Source: Fen-183 sp036504335 (GTDB taxonomy: Bacteria > Acidobacteriota > Thermoanaerobaculia > UBA5066). From it: 64,000 nt of DNA. The stretch spans positions 186,001 to 250,000 of the forward strand of contig DASXVJ010000001.1 in NCBI GenBank assembly GCA_036504335.1, read 5' to 3'. Both the position numbers and the translations under genes were made by a program. Below, one piece after another: positions 34,285 through 44,986 of the stretch (positions are counted from its first letter, which is position 1; the number at the start of each line of letters is the position of its first letter). The notes under the pieces are model-generated. The model was not told where the DNA came from and did not search any database. It worked only from the letters and a program-made list of their open reading frames with translations.

Positions 34285-34884
34285 ATGAAGAAGCGCAACG
34301 TGGGCCGTCCGCGTGGCGGCGACCCCGCCGAAACGCGGCGCGGCATCCTCAAGGCCGCCGAGGAAAGCTTTGCGGCAGCAGGGTTTGTCGGCGCGACGAC
34401 CCGCCAGGTGGCCGCCCGGGCCGGCGTCAACGTCGCGACCCTTCATTACCATTTCGGCAACAAGGAGCGCCTCTATCGCGCCGTCCTCGAAGCCGCCGTC
34501 TCCGGCGAGGTCCCCGAGACGACGGGGGCTCGCTCGCCCGCCGAGCGCCTGACCGGGGTCGTCGAGGCGCTCTGGAATTTCGGCTGGACGCGGCCCTCGC
34601 TGCCGCGGCTGAGCCTCCTCCACCGCCTCGCCGGCCCCGCGTCCGCGGAAAGCGGCGCGCACGGGCCGCTGGACGACCCCCGCACGAAGCTGCTCTCGAA
34701 GACGATCGCCGAGGTTTCGGCCAAGGGTGCCCTCGCGCCCGACGACGCGGCCCGGTTCGTCCTCGTCCTGATGGACGGGGCCCTCGTCGCCTCGCGCAAC
34801 GGCCACAGCGCCGACGCTCCGGCCCCCGACGAGCCGCGCCGGGCCGTGGTGGCGGCCGCGCTCCGCGTCGCCGGGCTGAGCTAG
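34285..34884 (+). CDS. TetR/AcrR-family transcriptional regulator
   Basis: 199 residues with an N-terminal HTH: RGILKAAEESFAAAGFVGATTRQVAARAGVNVATLHYHFGNKERLYRAVLE. The C-terminal ligand domain has LSLLHRLAGPAS and a length typical of TetR proteins. The effector is unknown. It is convergent with the symporter gene and shares a CTAG stop with it. A TTTAGAAT box lies 30 bases upstream of the ATG, leaving room for a short leader. Confidence 0.88.
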   Translation: MKKRNVGRPRGGDPAETRRGILKAAEESFAAAGFVGATTRQVAARAGVNVATLHYHFGNKERLYRAVLEAAVSGEVPETTGARSPAERLTGVVEALWNFGWTRPSLPRLSLLHRLAGPASAESGAHGPLDDPRTKLLSKTIAEVSAKGALAPDDAARFVLVLMDGALVASRNGHSADAPAPDEPRRAVVAAALRVAGLS

Positions 34885-36221
34885 CCGGCCGGGCCGCTGC
34901 GCGGCCTGCGCAAGCCACAGGCAAGCACCACGGCGTTCACGCCCGTTCCCGCGAGGACCGGGTCGACGCCGGCGACGTGCGCGAAGCGCTCCAGCATCGC
35001 CGCCGCGCCGCCGAGGAGCATCGCGGCTCCCGCGTAGCGCCGGTCCACGCGGACGCCGGGCACGAACGCCGCGAGCGCCGGGAGGATGAGGCCCGATGCG
35101 AAGAGCGTGTAGCCGAGCCGGAACGTCTCGACGAGATCCTGGAGGACGAGCGCCACCGCGAGGCCGGCCGCGCCGTAGACGACGACGGCGGCCCGCGCGA
35201 AGCGCACGCCGGCGCCCGGCACGAGATCGTGCGCCGTCGCCGCCGCGGCCGAGAGGAGCACGGAGTCCGCCGAGGACTGCATCGTCGCGACGAGCGCGAC
35301 GAGGAGGAGCGGCGCGAGCGCGGGGCCGGCGAGCGCGAAGACGGCGCGGGGGAAGAGCTGGGCCGGCGGCCCGCCGACGGCGAGAGAGACGCCCGCGAGC
35401 GCGATCGCGGCCGTCGCGAGGCCGAACACGAGCTTGGCGCCGGCCGCGCCGAACGCCGCGCGCCGGGCCGCCGCCGCGTCGCGCGCCGAGAGCACCTTGG
35501 ACCACACGTCGCTCCCGACCGCGTGAGGCAGCCCGACGAGGACGAGGAACGCGAAGACGTCGGCCCACGAGAACGCGGGCCCGGTGGGGAACGCCAGAAG
35601 GCGCTCGGGCGCGGGCGTCCGCGCGAGCGCGGCGAGCGCGAGCGGGAGCGCGACGAAGAGGAGGCCGGAGACCATGAGCGCGAACTGGAGAAGGTCCGTC
35701 CCGACGACGGCCCGCTGGCCGCCGAGCGCCGTGTAGGCGACGAAGAGCGCGGCCGTCAGGACGAGGACGCGGTGCGGATCCCACGGCGTCGTCGCGACGA
35801 TCACGGTCTGCGTCGCCTCGGCGAGGAGCGCGAACCAGACGATCTCGGCCGAGACGACGAGGCCTGCGGCGATCTTCCGGACGCCGGCGCCGTACGTCCG
35901 CCCGATGACTTCCGCGATCGTCGTCGCGCCGGTGGCTCTCACGCGCGGAGCGAGAAACAGGCCCAGCGCGAGGAGGCCGAGCGCGCCCGCGAGGTCGAGC
36001 CACAGCGCGGGAAGGCCCTTCGCCGCCACGAGCGCGGCGAGGACGAGTGTCGTGGAGCCGCCGATGACGGTCGAGGAGAGGGCGACGCCCGCCCGGAACG
36101 CCCCGAGCCCCCGGTCCGCGACGAGGAACGCGTCCGTGGAGCGCGAGGCCCTTCGGGCCGAGACGACGCCGACGAGGAGGACGGCGGCGCCGTAGAGGGC
36201 GAGCGCGAGCGCGAGACTCAC
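34881..36221 (-). CDS. Sodium:solute symporter family protein
   Basis: 446 residues with about 12-13 hydrophobic segments. The SSS pattern is visible: ASRSTDAFLVADRGLG, FRAGVALSSTVIGGSTTLVLA, TTIAEVIGRTYG, YTALGGQRAVVGTDLLQF and MQSSADSVLLSAAAATAHDL. Substrate cannot be predicted. The GTG overlaps the amidohydrolase stop (GTGA), so a link with uptake of a substrate or product of that enzyme is likely. It ends on a CTAG shared with the TetR gene. Confidence 0.88.
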   Translation of the reverse strand: MSLALALALYGAAVLLVGVVSARRASRSTDAFLVADRGLGAFRAGVALSSTVIGGSTTLVLAALVAAKGLPALWLDLAGALGLLALGLFLAPRVRATGATTIAEVIGRTYGAGVRKIAAGLVVSAEIVWFALLAEATQTVIVATTPWDPHRVLVLTAALFVAYTALGGQRAVVGTDLLQFALMVSGLLFVALPLALAALARTPAPERLLAFPTGPAFSWADVFAFLVLVGLPHAVGSDVWSKVLSARDAAAARRAAFGAAGAKLVFGLATAAIALAGVSLAVGGPPAQLFPRAVFALAGPALAPLLLVALVATMQSSADSVLLSAAAATAHDLVPGAGVRFARAAVVVYGAAGLAVALVLQDLVETFRLGYTLFASGLILPALAAFVPGVRVDRRYAGAAMLLGGAAAMLERFAHVAGVDPVLAGTGVNAVVLACGLRRPRSGPAG

Positions 36222-37393
36222 GCGGGCGGGGCCGAGAGGACGTCGCGGGCGTATGCGGCGAGGAGGCGGGCCGCGTGAGGAAGGGCGCGCTCGTCGAAGT
36301 CGAAATCCGGTGCGTGGTGCGGCCCGCGGGGGCCGTCGGTGCGGGCGGCGCCGACGAACGCAAAGGCGCCGGGGACGCGCTGGAGGAACTCGGAGAAGTC
36401 CTCGCCGCCCATCGTCCGGCACTCGGCCGAGGCGCGGCCCGCGCCGAGGATGCCGTCCGCGGCGCGCCGCGCGCGCGCGGCCTCGCCGGGGTGGTTCACG
36501 ACGGCCCCGCTCCGCCGGTCGTAGACGGTCTTCGCCGCGCAGCCCGCGGCGGCGGCCGCGTGAGCGGCCACCTCCGGGACGAGCGCCGCGAGAAGGTCGC
36601 GCGCGTCGCGGTCGAACGAGCGGCACGTCCCCGTGAGCGTCACGGACTCCGGGAGGACGTTGAACGCGGAGCCGCCGTGCACGGACGTGACGGACACGAC
36701 CGCGGGCTGGAGCGGCGAGAGGCGCCGCGCGACGACGGTCTGGAGCGCGGTGACGACGAGCGCCGCGGCGACGACGGCGTCGCGCGTCTCGTGCGGCGAG
36801 GCCGCGTGCCCGCCGGGGCCCGTGACGTCGATCCGGAACTCGTCGACGGCGGCCATCATCGCGCCGGAGGCGACGCCCGCCGAGCCGAGCGGGAGCGACG
36901 TCCAGAGGTGGATCCCGAAGACGGCGTCGGGGCGCGGGTCGTCGAGGACGCCGTCGGCGATCATCGCGGCCGCGCCGCCCGCGCCCTCCTCGGCCGGCTG
37001 GAACGCGAAGACCACGCGGCCGCCCGCGGGCGGGTCGAGGAGCAGGAGGTCGGCCGCCGCGTCGAGGGCGGCCATGTGCCCGTCGTGCCCGCAGGCGTGC
37101 ATCCGGCCGTTCGTCGACGCGAACGGCAGGCCGGTCTTCTCGGCGACGGGCAGCGCGTCGAGGTCGGAGCGGAGGAGCACCGTCGGTCCGGGGCGTCCCG
37201 TGTCGAGGACCGCGGCGACGCCGGTCTTCCCGAGGCCCGTCCGCACCGCGAAGCCGCGCGCACGCATGCGGCCGGCGACGAGGCGCGCGGTCTCGACCTC
37301 CTCGAAGGCGGTCTCGGGACGGGTGTGGATCTCGCGCCGGAGCGCGACGGCGGCGGCGTGCGCGGCGGCGGCGTCCTTCGAGAGCGGATTCAC
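36218..37393 (-). CDS. M20-family amidohydrolase/peptidase
   Basis: 391 residues, the normal length for the IAA-amino-acid hydrolase/hippuricase-like M20D group. Metal-site motifs are in order: MHACGHDGHMA, FQPAEEGAGGA, GIHLWTSLP and PHHAPDFDFDE. The dimerisation insert GPGGHAASPHETRDAV is present. It probably cleaves an N-acyl or peptide-like amide outside central metabolism and is coupled to the symporter gene. GTG start 6 bases after TATGAT. Confidence 0.9.
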   Translation of the reverse strand: MNPLSKDAAAAHAAAVALRREIHTRPETAFEEVETARLVAGRMRARGFAVRTGLGKTGVAAVLDTGRPGPTVLLRSDLDALPVAEKTGLPFASTNGRMHACGHDGHMAALDAAADLLLLDPPAGGRVVFAFQPAEEGAGGAAAMIADGVLDDPRPDAVFGIHLWTSLPLGSAGVASGAMMAAVDEFRIDVTGPGGHAASPHETRDAVVAAALVVTALQTVVARRLSPLQPAVVSVTSVHGGSAFNVLPESVTLTGTCRSFDRDARDLLAALVPEVAAHAAAAAGCAAKTVYDRRSGAVVNHPGEAARARRAADGILGAGRASAECRTMGGEDFSEFLQRVPGAFAFVGAARTDGPRGPHHAPDFDFDERALPHAARLLAAYARDVLSAPPA

Positions 37394-37399
37394 GCCGGG

Positions 37400-37405
37400 A
37401 TCATA
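37400..37405 (-). promoter_or_regulatory. -10 box TATGAT of the amidohydrolase-symporter operon, leaderless type
   Basis: Minus-strand TATGAT ends 6 bases before the GTG at 37393. It lies back to back with the TATCCT box for the divergent gene, 14 bases away. Confidence 0.55.
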
Positions 37406-37419
37406 GGCTCGGGCCGCGC

Positions 37420-37425
37420 TATCCT
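37420..37425 (+). promoter_or_regulatory. -10 box TATCCT of the DUF2203 gene, leaderless type
   Basis: TATCCT ends 6 bases before the GTG at 37432. The whole gap between the two divergent starts is only 38 bases, so neither mRNA can have a leader of any length. Confidence 0.5.
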
Positions 37426-37431
37426 TGGGCC

Positions 37432-37773
37432 GTGACCGAGCCCGTCCGGAAGACGTTCACGTTCGACGAGGCGCGCGCGCTGCTCCCGGCCGTGCGCGAG
37501 AGAACGCGGCGCGCCCTCGAGGCGCTCGACGGTCTCGCGGCCGTGGACGCCGCCGCCGCCGAGACCGCCCGGCGGCGCACGGAGCACGCCGTCGAGGGGA
37601 TCCTGAACGGCTGGCGCGAGGAGCTCGAGGCCCTCGGGATCGAGGTGAAGGGCCCGTGGCTCGTGGACTTCGACTCGGGCGCCGGCTACTACTGCTGGAA
37701 GTGGCCCGAGGAGTCCCTCGAGTTCTTCCACGGGTACGAAGAGGGCTTCGCGGGGCGCGTGCCCCTCCAGTAG
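37432..37773 (+). CDS. DUF2203 family protein
   Basis: 113 residues. N-terminal FTFDEARALLPAVRERTRRALEALD helix, then the family signature GIEVKGPWLVDFDSG...YCWKWPEESLEFFHGYEEGFAGRVPL. No signal peptide. DUF2203 proteins are small and of unknown function. It is divergent from the amidohydrolase gene and ends one base before the convergent sufT stop. Confidence 0.8.
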   Translation: MTEPVRKTFTFDEARALLPAVRERTRRALEALDGLAAVDAAAAETARRRTEHAVEGILNGWREELEALGIEVKGPWLVDFDSGAGYYCWKWPEESLEFFHGYEEGFAGRVPLQ

Positions 37774-37774
37774 C

Positions 37775-38329
37775 TCAGGCGATCCCGAGGATCCGCTTTC
37801 CCTCGGGCGTCATCATCTCCGCGCTCCAGGGCGGGTCCCACACGAGCTGGACCTCCGCTTCCTTCACGCCCGGCACCCGCGCGACGCGGGACTGCGCGTC
37901 CGAGGCGATCGCCGGGCCCATCCCGCAGCCCGGCGCCGTGAGCGTCATCTTCACCTCGACGCGCGCGCCGCCCCTTTCGGCCGCGAGGACGCGCAGGTCG
38001 TAGACGAGGCCGAGGTCCACGATGTTCACGGGGATCTCGGGGTCGTAGACGGTCTTGAGCTGCTCCCACACCGCGTCCTCGCTGACCGGGCCCGCGGCGG
38101 CGGCCGGAGCGTCGTCGGCGCCGGCCGTGATGCCGAGGGCGTCTCCGTCCGCTCCCGAGATCCGGAACAGGCCGCCGAGCGCAGGCGCCTGCACGGTGAG
38201 CGTTCCGCCGAGCGACTGCGTGAGGAAGACGTCCGTGCCGGCCTTGAGCGTGAGGGGCTCGCCCGACGGGATCCGGATGGCCGGGCAGTCGCGCGAGAGC
38301 TGGTGTGCGGTGGGAACCTGGGGCGTCAT
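37775..38329 (-). CDS. sufT: Fe-S cluster assembly factor SufT (DUF59/MIP18 family)
   Basis: 184 residues. The C-terminal DUF59 domain has LKTVYDPEIPVNIVDLGLVYDL, KMTLTAPGCGMG and VQLVWDPPWSAEMMTPEGKRILG. The N-terminal extension (GEPLTLKAGTDVFLTQSLGGTLTVQ) matches the SufT type rather than plain DUF59 proteins. It matures Fe-S proteins. The ATG overlaps the MFS stop (ATGA) and GGAGGA lies about 10 bases upstream. Third gene of an ErpA-MFS-SufT operon. Confidence 0.88.
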   Translation of the reverse strand: MTPQVPTAHQLSRDCPAIRIPSGEPLTLKAGTDVFLTQSLGGTLTVQAPALGGLFRISGADGDALGITAGADDAPAAAAGPVSEDAVWEQLKTVYDPEIPVNIVDLGLVYDLRVLAAERGGARVEVKMTLTAPGCGMGPAIASDAQSRVARVPGVKEAEVQLVWDPPWSAEMMTPEGKRILGIA

Positions 38330-39528
38330 CGGGGGGACTCCTCCGCGCGCGGCGGCGCGTCTGCATTCTCTCTCAGGAGGCCGGCCGCAGAAAGCACGAG
38401 AGCGCCGCCCTGCAGCGCGGCGGCGGCCCAGTGCGGCGCATCCGGCCCCACACGCAGGTAGAGGTTCTCGCCGGCGAACGGGCCGAAGACACGTCCGAGG
38501 GAGGCCATGGACTGGTACGCCCCGAGGACCTCGCCCTGCTCGGTCGCCGCCGTTCGCCTCGAGACGAGCGACGAGAGCGTCGGCGTCGTGATCCCGATGC
38601 CGAGCGCGATCACGGCGATGGCCGCGAGGAGGCGCGGGACCGTCGTGCCGAACCGCAGCGCGGCAAAGCCCGCGATCAGCAGGACGCAGCCCGCCATGAC
38701 GAGACGCGCCTCGCCGAAACGCGGTGCGAGGCGCCGCACGAGGCCGCCCTGGACGACGACCGAGCAGACGCCGACGAAGACGAAGAACCAGGCGACCGTC
38801 GACGGCCCCGCCCCGAGCCGGAGCGAGAGGAACTGCGCGAACGTGGACTCGAAGTTCGCAAACGCCGTCGTCGTCACGAAGGAGAGCAGCATCAGGGCGC
38901 CGATCTCCGGGCGCCGGAACGCATTCAGAAGCCGGCCCGTCGAGAAGAGCGGGACGGATGGGGCGGCCGCCCCCGTGGGCCGCGTCTCGGGGAGGCGGAA
39001 GAACGCCCAGAGGCACGCGACGGCCGAGAGCGCGGCGGCGAAGAGGCCGGGAGCGGACTCGCCGAGGTGCACGGAGAAACCGCCGATCGCGGGTCCGAAG
39101 ATGAAGCCGAGACCGAACGCGATCCCGACCATGGCCATTCCGCGCGCGCGCTCGGAAGGCGCCGTCGAATCCGCGATGACGGCCTGCGCGGTCCCGATGT
39201 TTCCGCCCGTCGCGCCGGGAAGGAGGCGCGCGACGAAGAGCATCGGGAGCGAGCGCGCGAAGGCGAAGAGGAGATATCCGACCACCGTGCCCGCGAGCGA
39301 GAAGATGATGACGGGCCGCCGCCCGTAACGGTCCGAGAGTCGGCCGAGGAGCGGACCGAACAGGAACTGCATCGCGGAGTAGCTCGACATGAGGAGGCCG
39401 AAGGCGAGCGGCGACGGGTGGTACTTCTCGGCGTAGAGCGGCAGCAACGGGATCACGATCCCGAAGCCGAGAAGGTCGATGAAGACCGTCAGGAAGACGA
39501 TCTTCAGGATGGAGCGGTTCTGCGTCAG
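38326..39528 (-). CDS. Major facilitator superfamily transporter, CTG start inferred
   Basis: 400 residues, 12 predicted membrane segments. MFS motif A GRLSDRYGRRPVI follows segment 2, and PGATGGNIGTAQAVIAD follows segment 4. It resembles TetA/DHA1-type drug exporters (ILKIVFLTVFIDLLGFGIVIPLLPLYA). No ATG, GTG or TTG gives a complete first helix. The CTG at 39528 overlaps the erpA TGA as CTGA, the same geometry as the ATGA and GTGA junctions elsewhere, and starts the protein just before the first helix. The substrate is unknown. Its place between two Fe-S assembly genes is unexplained. Confidence 0.82.
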   Translation of the reverse strand: MTQNRSILKIVFLTVFIDLLGFGIVIPLLPLYAEKYHPSPLAFGLLMSSYSAMQFLFGPLLGRLSDRYGRRPVIIFSLAGTVVGYLLFAFARSLPMLFVARLLPGATGGNIGTAQAVIADSTAPSERARGMAMVGIAFGLGFIFGPAIGGFSVHLGESAPGLFAAALSAVACLWAFFRLPETRPTGAAAPSVPLFSTGRLLNAFRRPEIGALMLLSFVTTTAFANFESTFAQFLSLRLGAGPSTVAWFFVFVGVCSVVVQGGLVRRLAPRFGEARLVMAGCVLLIAGFAALRFGTTVPRLLAAIAVIALGIGITTPTLSSLVSRRTAATEQGEVLGAYQSMASLGRVFGPFAGENLYLRVGPDAPHWAAAALQGGALVLSAAGLLRENADAPPRAEESPR

Positions 39529-39899
39529 CTGAACGACTTGCCGCAGCCGCAGCTTCCACCGGTCGCGTTCGGGTTCTCGACCGCGAAGCCCGCGCCACGC
39601 ATGTCTTCGACGAAGTCCACGGTGGCGCCGTGGAGCTTGAGCGCGCTCGCGGGGTCGACGACGACCTCGATGTCCTTCACGGCGAGGACGTGGTCCGTCG
39701 GCCGCTTGTCGTCGAACGTGAAGCCGTACTGAAAGCCGGAGCATCCGCCGCCCTGGATGAAGACGCGCAGCGGCTTGTTCGCGGCCTCGGGCATCTTCGT
39801 GGCGAACTCCTTCACCTTCGCGACGGCGCGATCCGTCACGCTGAGAAGGAAGACGGACGGGGAAGCGACCTGCGTGGCGGTCTCGGGAGCGCTGGACAT
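39525..39899 (-). CDS. erpA: A-type Fe-S carrier protein (ErpA/IscA)
   Basis: 124 residues with the three conserved cysteines of A-type carriers: GGGCSGFQYGFTFDD and the C-terminal SCGCGKSF. The sequence KEFATKMPEAANKPLRVFIQGGGCSG is closest to ErpA. It passes clusters to apoproteins and heads an operon with sufT. GGAGGT lies 7 bases before the ATG, and a clear sigma-70 promoter lies upstream. Confidence 0.92.
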   Translation of the reverse strand: MSSAPETATQVASPSVFLLSVTDRAVAKVKEFATKMPEAANKPLRVFIQGGGCSGFQYGFTFDDKRPTDHVLAVKDIEVVVDPASALKLHGATVDFVEDMRGAGFAVENPNATGGSCGCGKSFS

Positions 39900-39906
39900 C
39901 GAACTA

Positions 39907-39963
39907 ACCTCCGGCGGCGCGCGCCGCCTGTGGAATATGGCCGCGAACGGCTGCGGAAGTCAA
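39907..39963 (-). promoter_or_regulatory. erpA promoter, leader hairpin and ribosome-binding site
   Basis: On the minus strand: -35 TTGACT (39963-39958), 18-base spacer, -10 CATATT (39939-39934), expected start near 39927. The leader then begins with a perfect 16-base palindrome (39928-39913, GGCGGCGC/GCGCCGCC) that can fold into a hairpin directly abutting the GGAGGT ribosome-binding site (39912-39907). The hairpin could influence initiation. Confidence 0.65.
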
Positions 39964-39998
39964 ACGCCCGAGAGGGGTTGCGTATTCCCCACAGGCGG
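39924..39998. repeat. Inverted repeat between erpA and nrdJ
   Basis: CCGCCTGTGGAATA (39924-39937) is the inverse of TATTCCCCACAGGCGG (39983-39998), apart from two inserted C, with 45 bases between the arms. The left arm overlaps the erpA -10 box, and the right arm lies just upstream of the NrdR-like boxes. It may be an operator for an unknown regulator. The arms also resemble DnaA boxes weakly (7 of 9). Confidence 0.6.
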
Positions 39999-40005
39999 TG
40001 AATAA

Positions 40006-40052
40006 CCCCACCATCTAGTGGCTCCCCGAAAGAAAAACACTATCCCTTGCGT
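40006..40052 (+). promoter_or_regulatory. Tandem NrdR-like boxes upstream of nrdJ
   Basis: CCCCACCATCTAGTGG (40006-40021) and ACACTATCCCTTGCGT (40037-40052) are spaced exactly 31 bases start to start, three helical turns, as in known tandem NrdR sites. The second keeps ACACTAT...CTTG.GT of the ACAC-AT-rich-TTGTG type consensus, and the first keeps its right half (ATCTAGTGG). They lie immediately upstream of the nrdJ -35 box. NrdR represses ribonucleotide reductase genes. Confidence 0.7.
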
Positions 40053-40059
40053 TTTACCC

Positions 40060-40088
40060 TTGAAATCAGATCTCAGCGGCACTACCTT
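40060..40088 (+). promoter_or_regulatory. nrdJ promoter
   Basis: TTGAAA (40060-40065), 17-base spacer, TACCTT (40083-40088). Predicted start near 40095 leaves a leader of about 138 bases before the nrdJ ATG. In that leader I see no cobalamin riboswitch core and no other known element. Confidence 0.7.
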
Positions 40089-40232
40089 GTCCGACAGACC
40101 TGACATCGACCCGGCGATCGCGAAAAGTCGTCTTCCCCGGTCAGACGAAGAGCCCGAGGTGCCGTCGGGTGGCGGCAAAAACAGGACAAACCGCTCACGA
40201 GATCCGAAGGTGAGAGGGAGGCTTTCCCGGCA

Positions 40233-43151
<2,919 letters not shown>

Positions 43152-43192
43152 CGTAGGGCGCGGCGGGCCTGCGGTGCGAGACTGAGGCGCAC

Positions 43193-44959
43193 ATGGTCCG
43201 CATGTTCTTCGGCGCCTTTGCCGCGCTGCAGACCTTCTTCTGGCTCGCGAAGCGGGACCGGTTCGAGGTTCTTTTCTGGTGGACGGGCGAGACCTGGCTC
43301 TATGTCCTGCTTCTCTGGCTGAAGAACCTCGCGCTCGCGGCCGCCGCAGGATTCGTGGCGGCAAGGCTTCTCGCCGCCATCGTCCGCGCGGCGGCGCGGC
43401 GCGAGCAGGAGCCGTCGCCCCCTCTGACGCCGGGCGCGGAGGCCGCGTGGACCCTTCCCGTCCTCGCCGCCGGAATCCTCCTGCGCTGGGCGCTTTGGTC
43501 CTCGAACCCGCCGGGTCTGTGGGTCGACGTCGTCTACGTGACGCGCCCGCTCTTCGGCGGCGCGCCGGTGCCGCTCTGGGGCGCGTCCCCCTACGGGGAG
43601 AACCCGGCGAGCCACGAGGTTCTCTCCCACCTCTACGTGGCGTTCGCGCGGGGCGTGTTTGCCCTGTTCGGAAGCGGCGAGCTCGGCTTCTTCGCCCTCT
43701 CGGCGCTGCCGGGCTGCCTCGCGCTCCCGGCGTTCTGGTGGCTCGCGCGGGAGGCGTGCGGACCGCGGACGGCGGGACTGGCGCTCCTGCTCGGCGCGCT
43801 CGTCGGCTGGCCGATCCTGCTGGCGCGCTGGACGTATTACACGATCCTCCTCCTGGCGCTCGTGCTCCTCGCGGCCGCGGCGACGCTGCGCGCGCGCCGC
43901 ACCGGGAGCGTCGGGCTCGCCGCGTTCGCGGGCGCATGCGTGGGCCTCTCGCTCCACACGTACGCGGCGGCGTACGCGATCGCGCCGGCCTTCGCCGCGT
44001 TCGCCCTCCTCGAGGCGCGCGACAGGAGGACGCGACGTCTCATCGGAGCCGCCACGGCCGCGGGGCTCGTGGCGTTCGCGCCGCTCGCGTGGGCCTTCGT
44101 CGCCGGTGAGGCTCGCGTGGGAGGCCACCTGCGCGACGTTCACGTCGGGCTGCCGGTCAGAGGGGAGGACCTGCCGCGCGTCGACGGGGTGTTCCGCGTT
44201 CCCGTCGCGCTCGCGTGGAACACGGTGAAGTACACGGGCGTCTTGCTGTGGACGTTCGACCCGGAAGAGAGGCACACGGGCGGACGCGGGGCCGTGACGC
44301 CGGTCGTGGGAGCCCTCGCGCTCCTCGGGCTCGGCCTCGCCGCCTCGACGCGCCGTCCCGCCGACGTGCTTCTCCTCCTCCTCGCGGCCGCAAGCATTCT
44401 CGCGGGGATCCTCTCGAATCCGGGCGGCGCTCCGAACACCCTGCGCAGTTCGGGGATCCTCGCTCCCGCGATCGTTCTGGCCGCCGCCGTGCTCGAGATC
44501 TGGATCGGAGGGGCGGTGCGGAACGGCGCCGCCTCGCGCGGTGTGCTCATCGCGGGCGTTGCGGCCGTGCTCTTCGTGTGGGAGACGCTGCCCGCGCTGA
44601 CAGGCTTCCCGGCGCGACCGGGCGTCGCGGTCCGGCTCTGTGCGGCCGAGACGGAGGCCGGCCGGCTTCTCTCGCGTCTCGCGAAGGCGCCGGTCGTCCT
44701 CGAGCGCGGCGCCGTGCCCTATCCCATCGTCGTCGAGGCGGTCGCGCACGGCGCCGACCGGTCTCTCCCTCTCGACCTCTTCGCCCGGCAGACCCCGGCC
44801 GAGATCCGGGCGGCTCCGCTCGCGAGCCCGTTCTGGGTTCTCGCGACGCGGCGCAGTCTCGCCGCGCTCGCGGCCGGAGGCTTCACGTGCGGCCGCGGAA
44901 TCGCACCTGCCGGCGAGGCGTCGGGGCTCGTTCTCGCCCGGGCGAAGCCCCCAAGGTGA
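43193..44959 (+). CDS. Large membrane protein, glycosyltransferase-39/ArnT-like
   Basis: 588 residues with about 11-13 hydrophobic segments and a soluble C-terminal part of about 120 residues. The large first periplasmic loop has SSNPPGLWVDVVYVTRPLF, where GT39/PMT-type enzymes place their acidic catalytic residues. LLLGALVGWPILLARWTYYTILLLALVLLA is a typical segment 4-5 region. Probably transfers a sugar from a polyprenyl-phosphate donor. The acceptor is unknown. It is related in layout to the gene at 46648-48294. Confidence 0.65.
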   Translation: MVRMFFGAFAALQTFFWLAKRDRFEVLFWWTGETWLYVLLLWLKNLALAAAAGFVAARLLAAIVRAAARREQEPSPPLTPGAEAAWTLPVLAAGILLRWALWSSNPPGLWVDVVYVTRPLFGGAPVPLWGASPYGENPASHEVLSHLYVAFARGVFALFGSGELGFFALSALPGCLALPAFWWLAREACGPRTAGLALLLGALVGWPILLARWTYYTILLLALVLLAAAATLRARRTGSVGLAAFAGACVGLSLHTYAAAYAIAPAFAAFALLEARDRRTRRLIGAATAAGLVAFAPLAWAFVAGEARVGGHLRDVHVGLPVRGEDLPRVDGVFRVPVALAWNTVKYTGVLLWTFDPEERHTGGRGAVTPVVGALALLGLGLAASTRRPADVLLLLLAAASILAGILSNPGGAPNTLRSSGILAPAIVLAAAVLEIWIGGAVRNGAASRGVLIAGVAAVLFVWETLPALTGFPARPGVAVRLCAAETEAGRLLSRLAKAPVVLERGAVPYPIVVEAVAHGADRSLPLDLFARQTPAEIRAAPLASPFWVLATRRSLAALAAGGFTCGRGIAPAGEASGLVLARAKPPR

Positions 44960-44986
44960 CGTCCGACTGTTTCCTTTACGGACGCC

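Noticed and set aside
39929..40005. DnaA boxes (TGTGGAATA, TTCCCCACA, GGTGAATAA) suggesting an origin or DnaA control
   Set aside because: Each matches only about 7 of 9 positions, and there is no dnaA, dnaN or AT-rich unwinding element nearby. Kept only as the inverted repeat.
40095..40232. Cobalamin riboswitch in the leader of the B12-dependent reductase gene
   Set aside because: The leader is long enough for part of one, but the conserved B12-box and core (GCCACTG-type) sequences are not present.
44955..44986. Hairpin CGTCCG...CGGACG between convergent membrane-protein genes as a terminator
   Set aside because: Only six pairs with a 13-base loop and no T-run on either strand.
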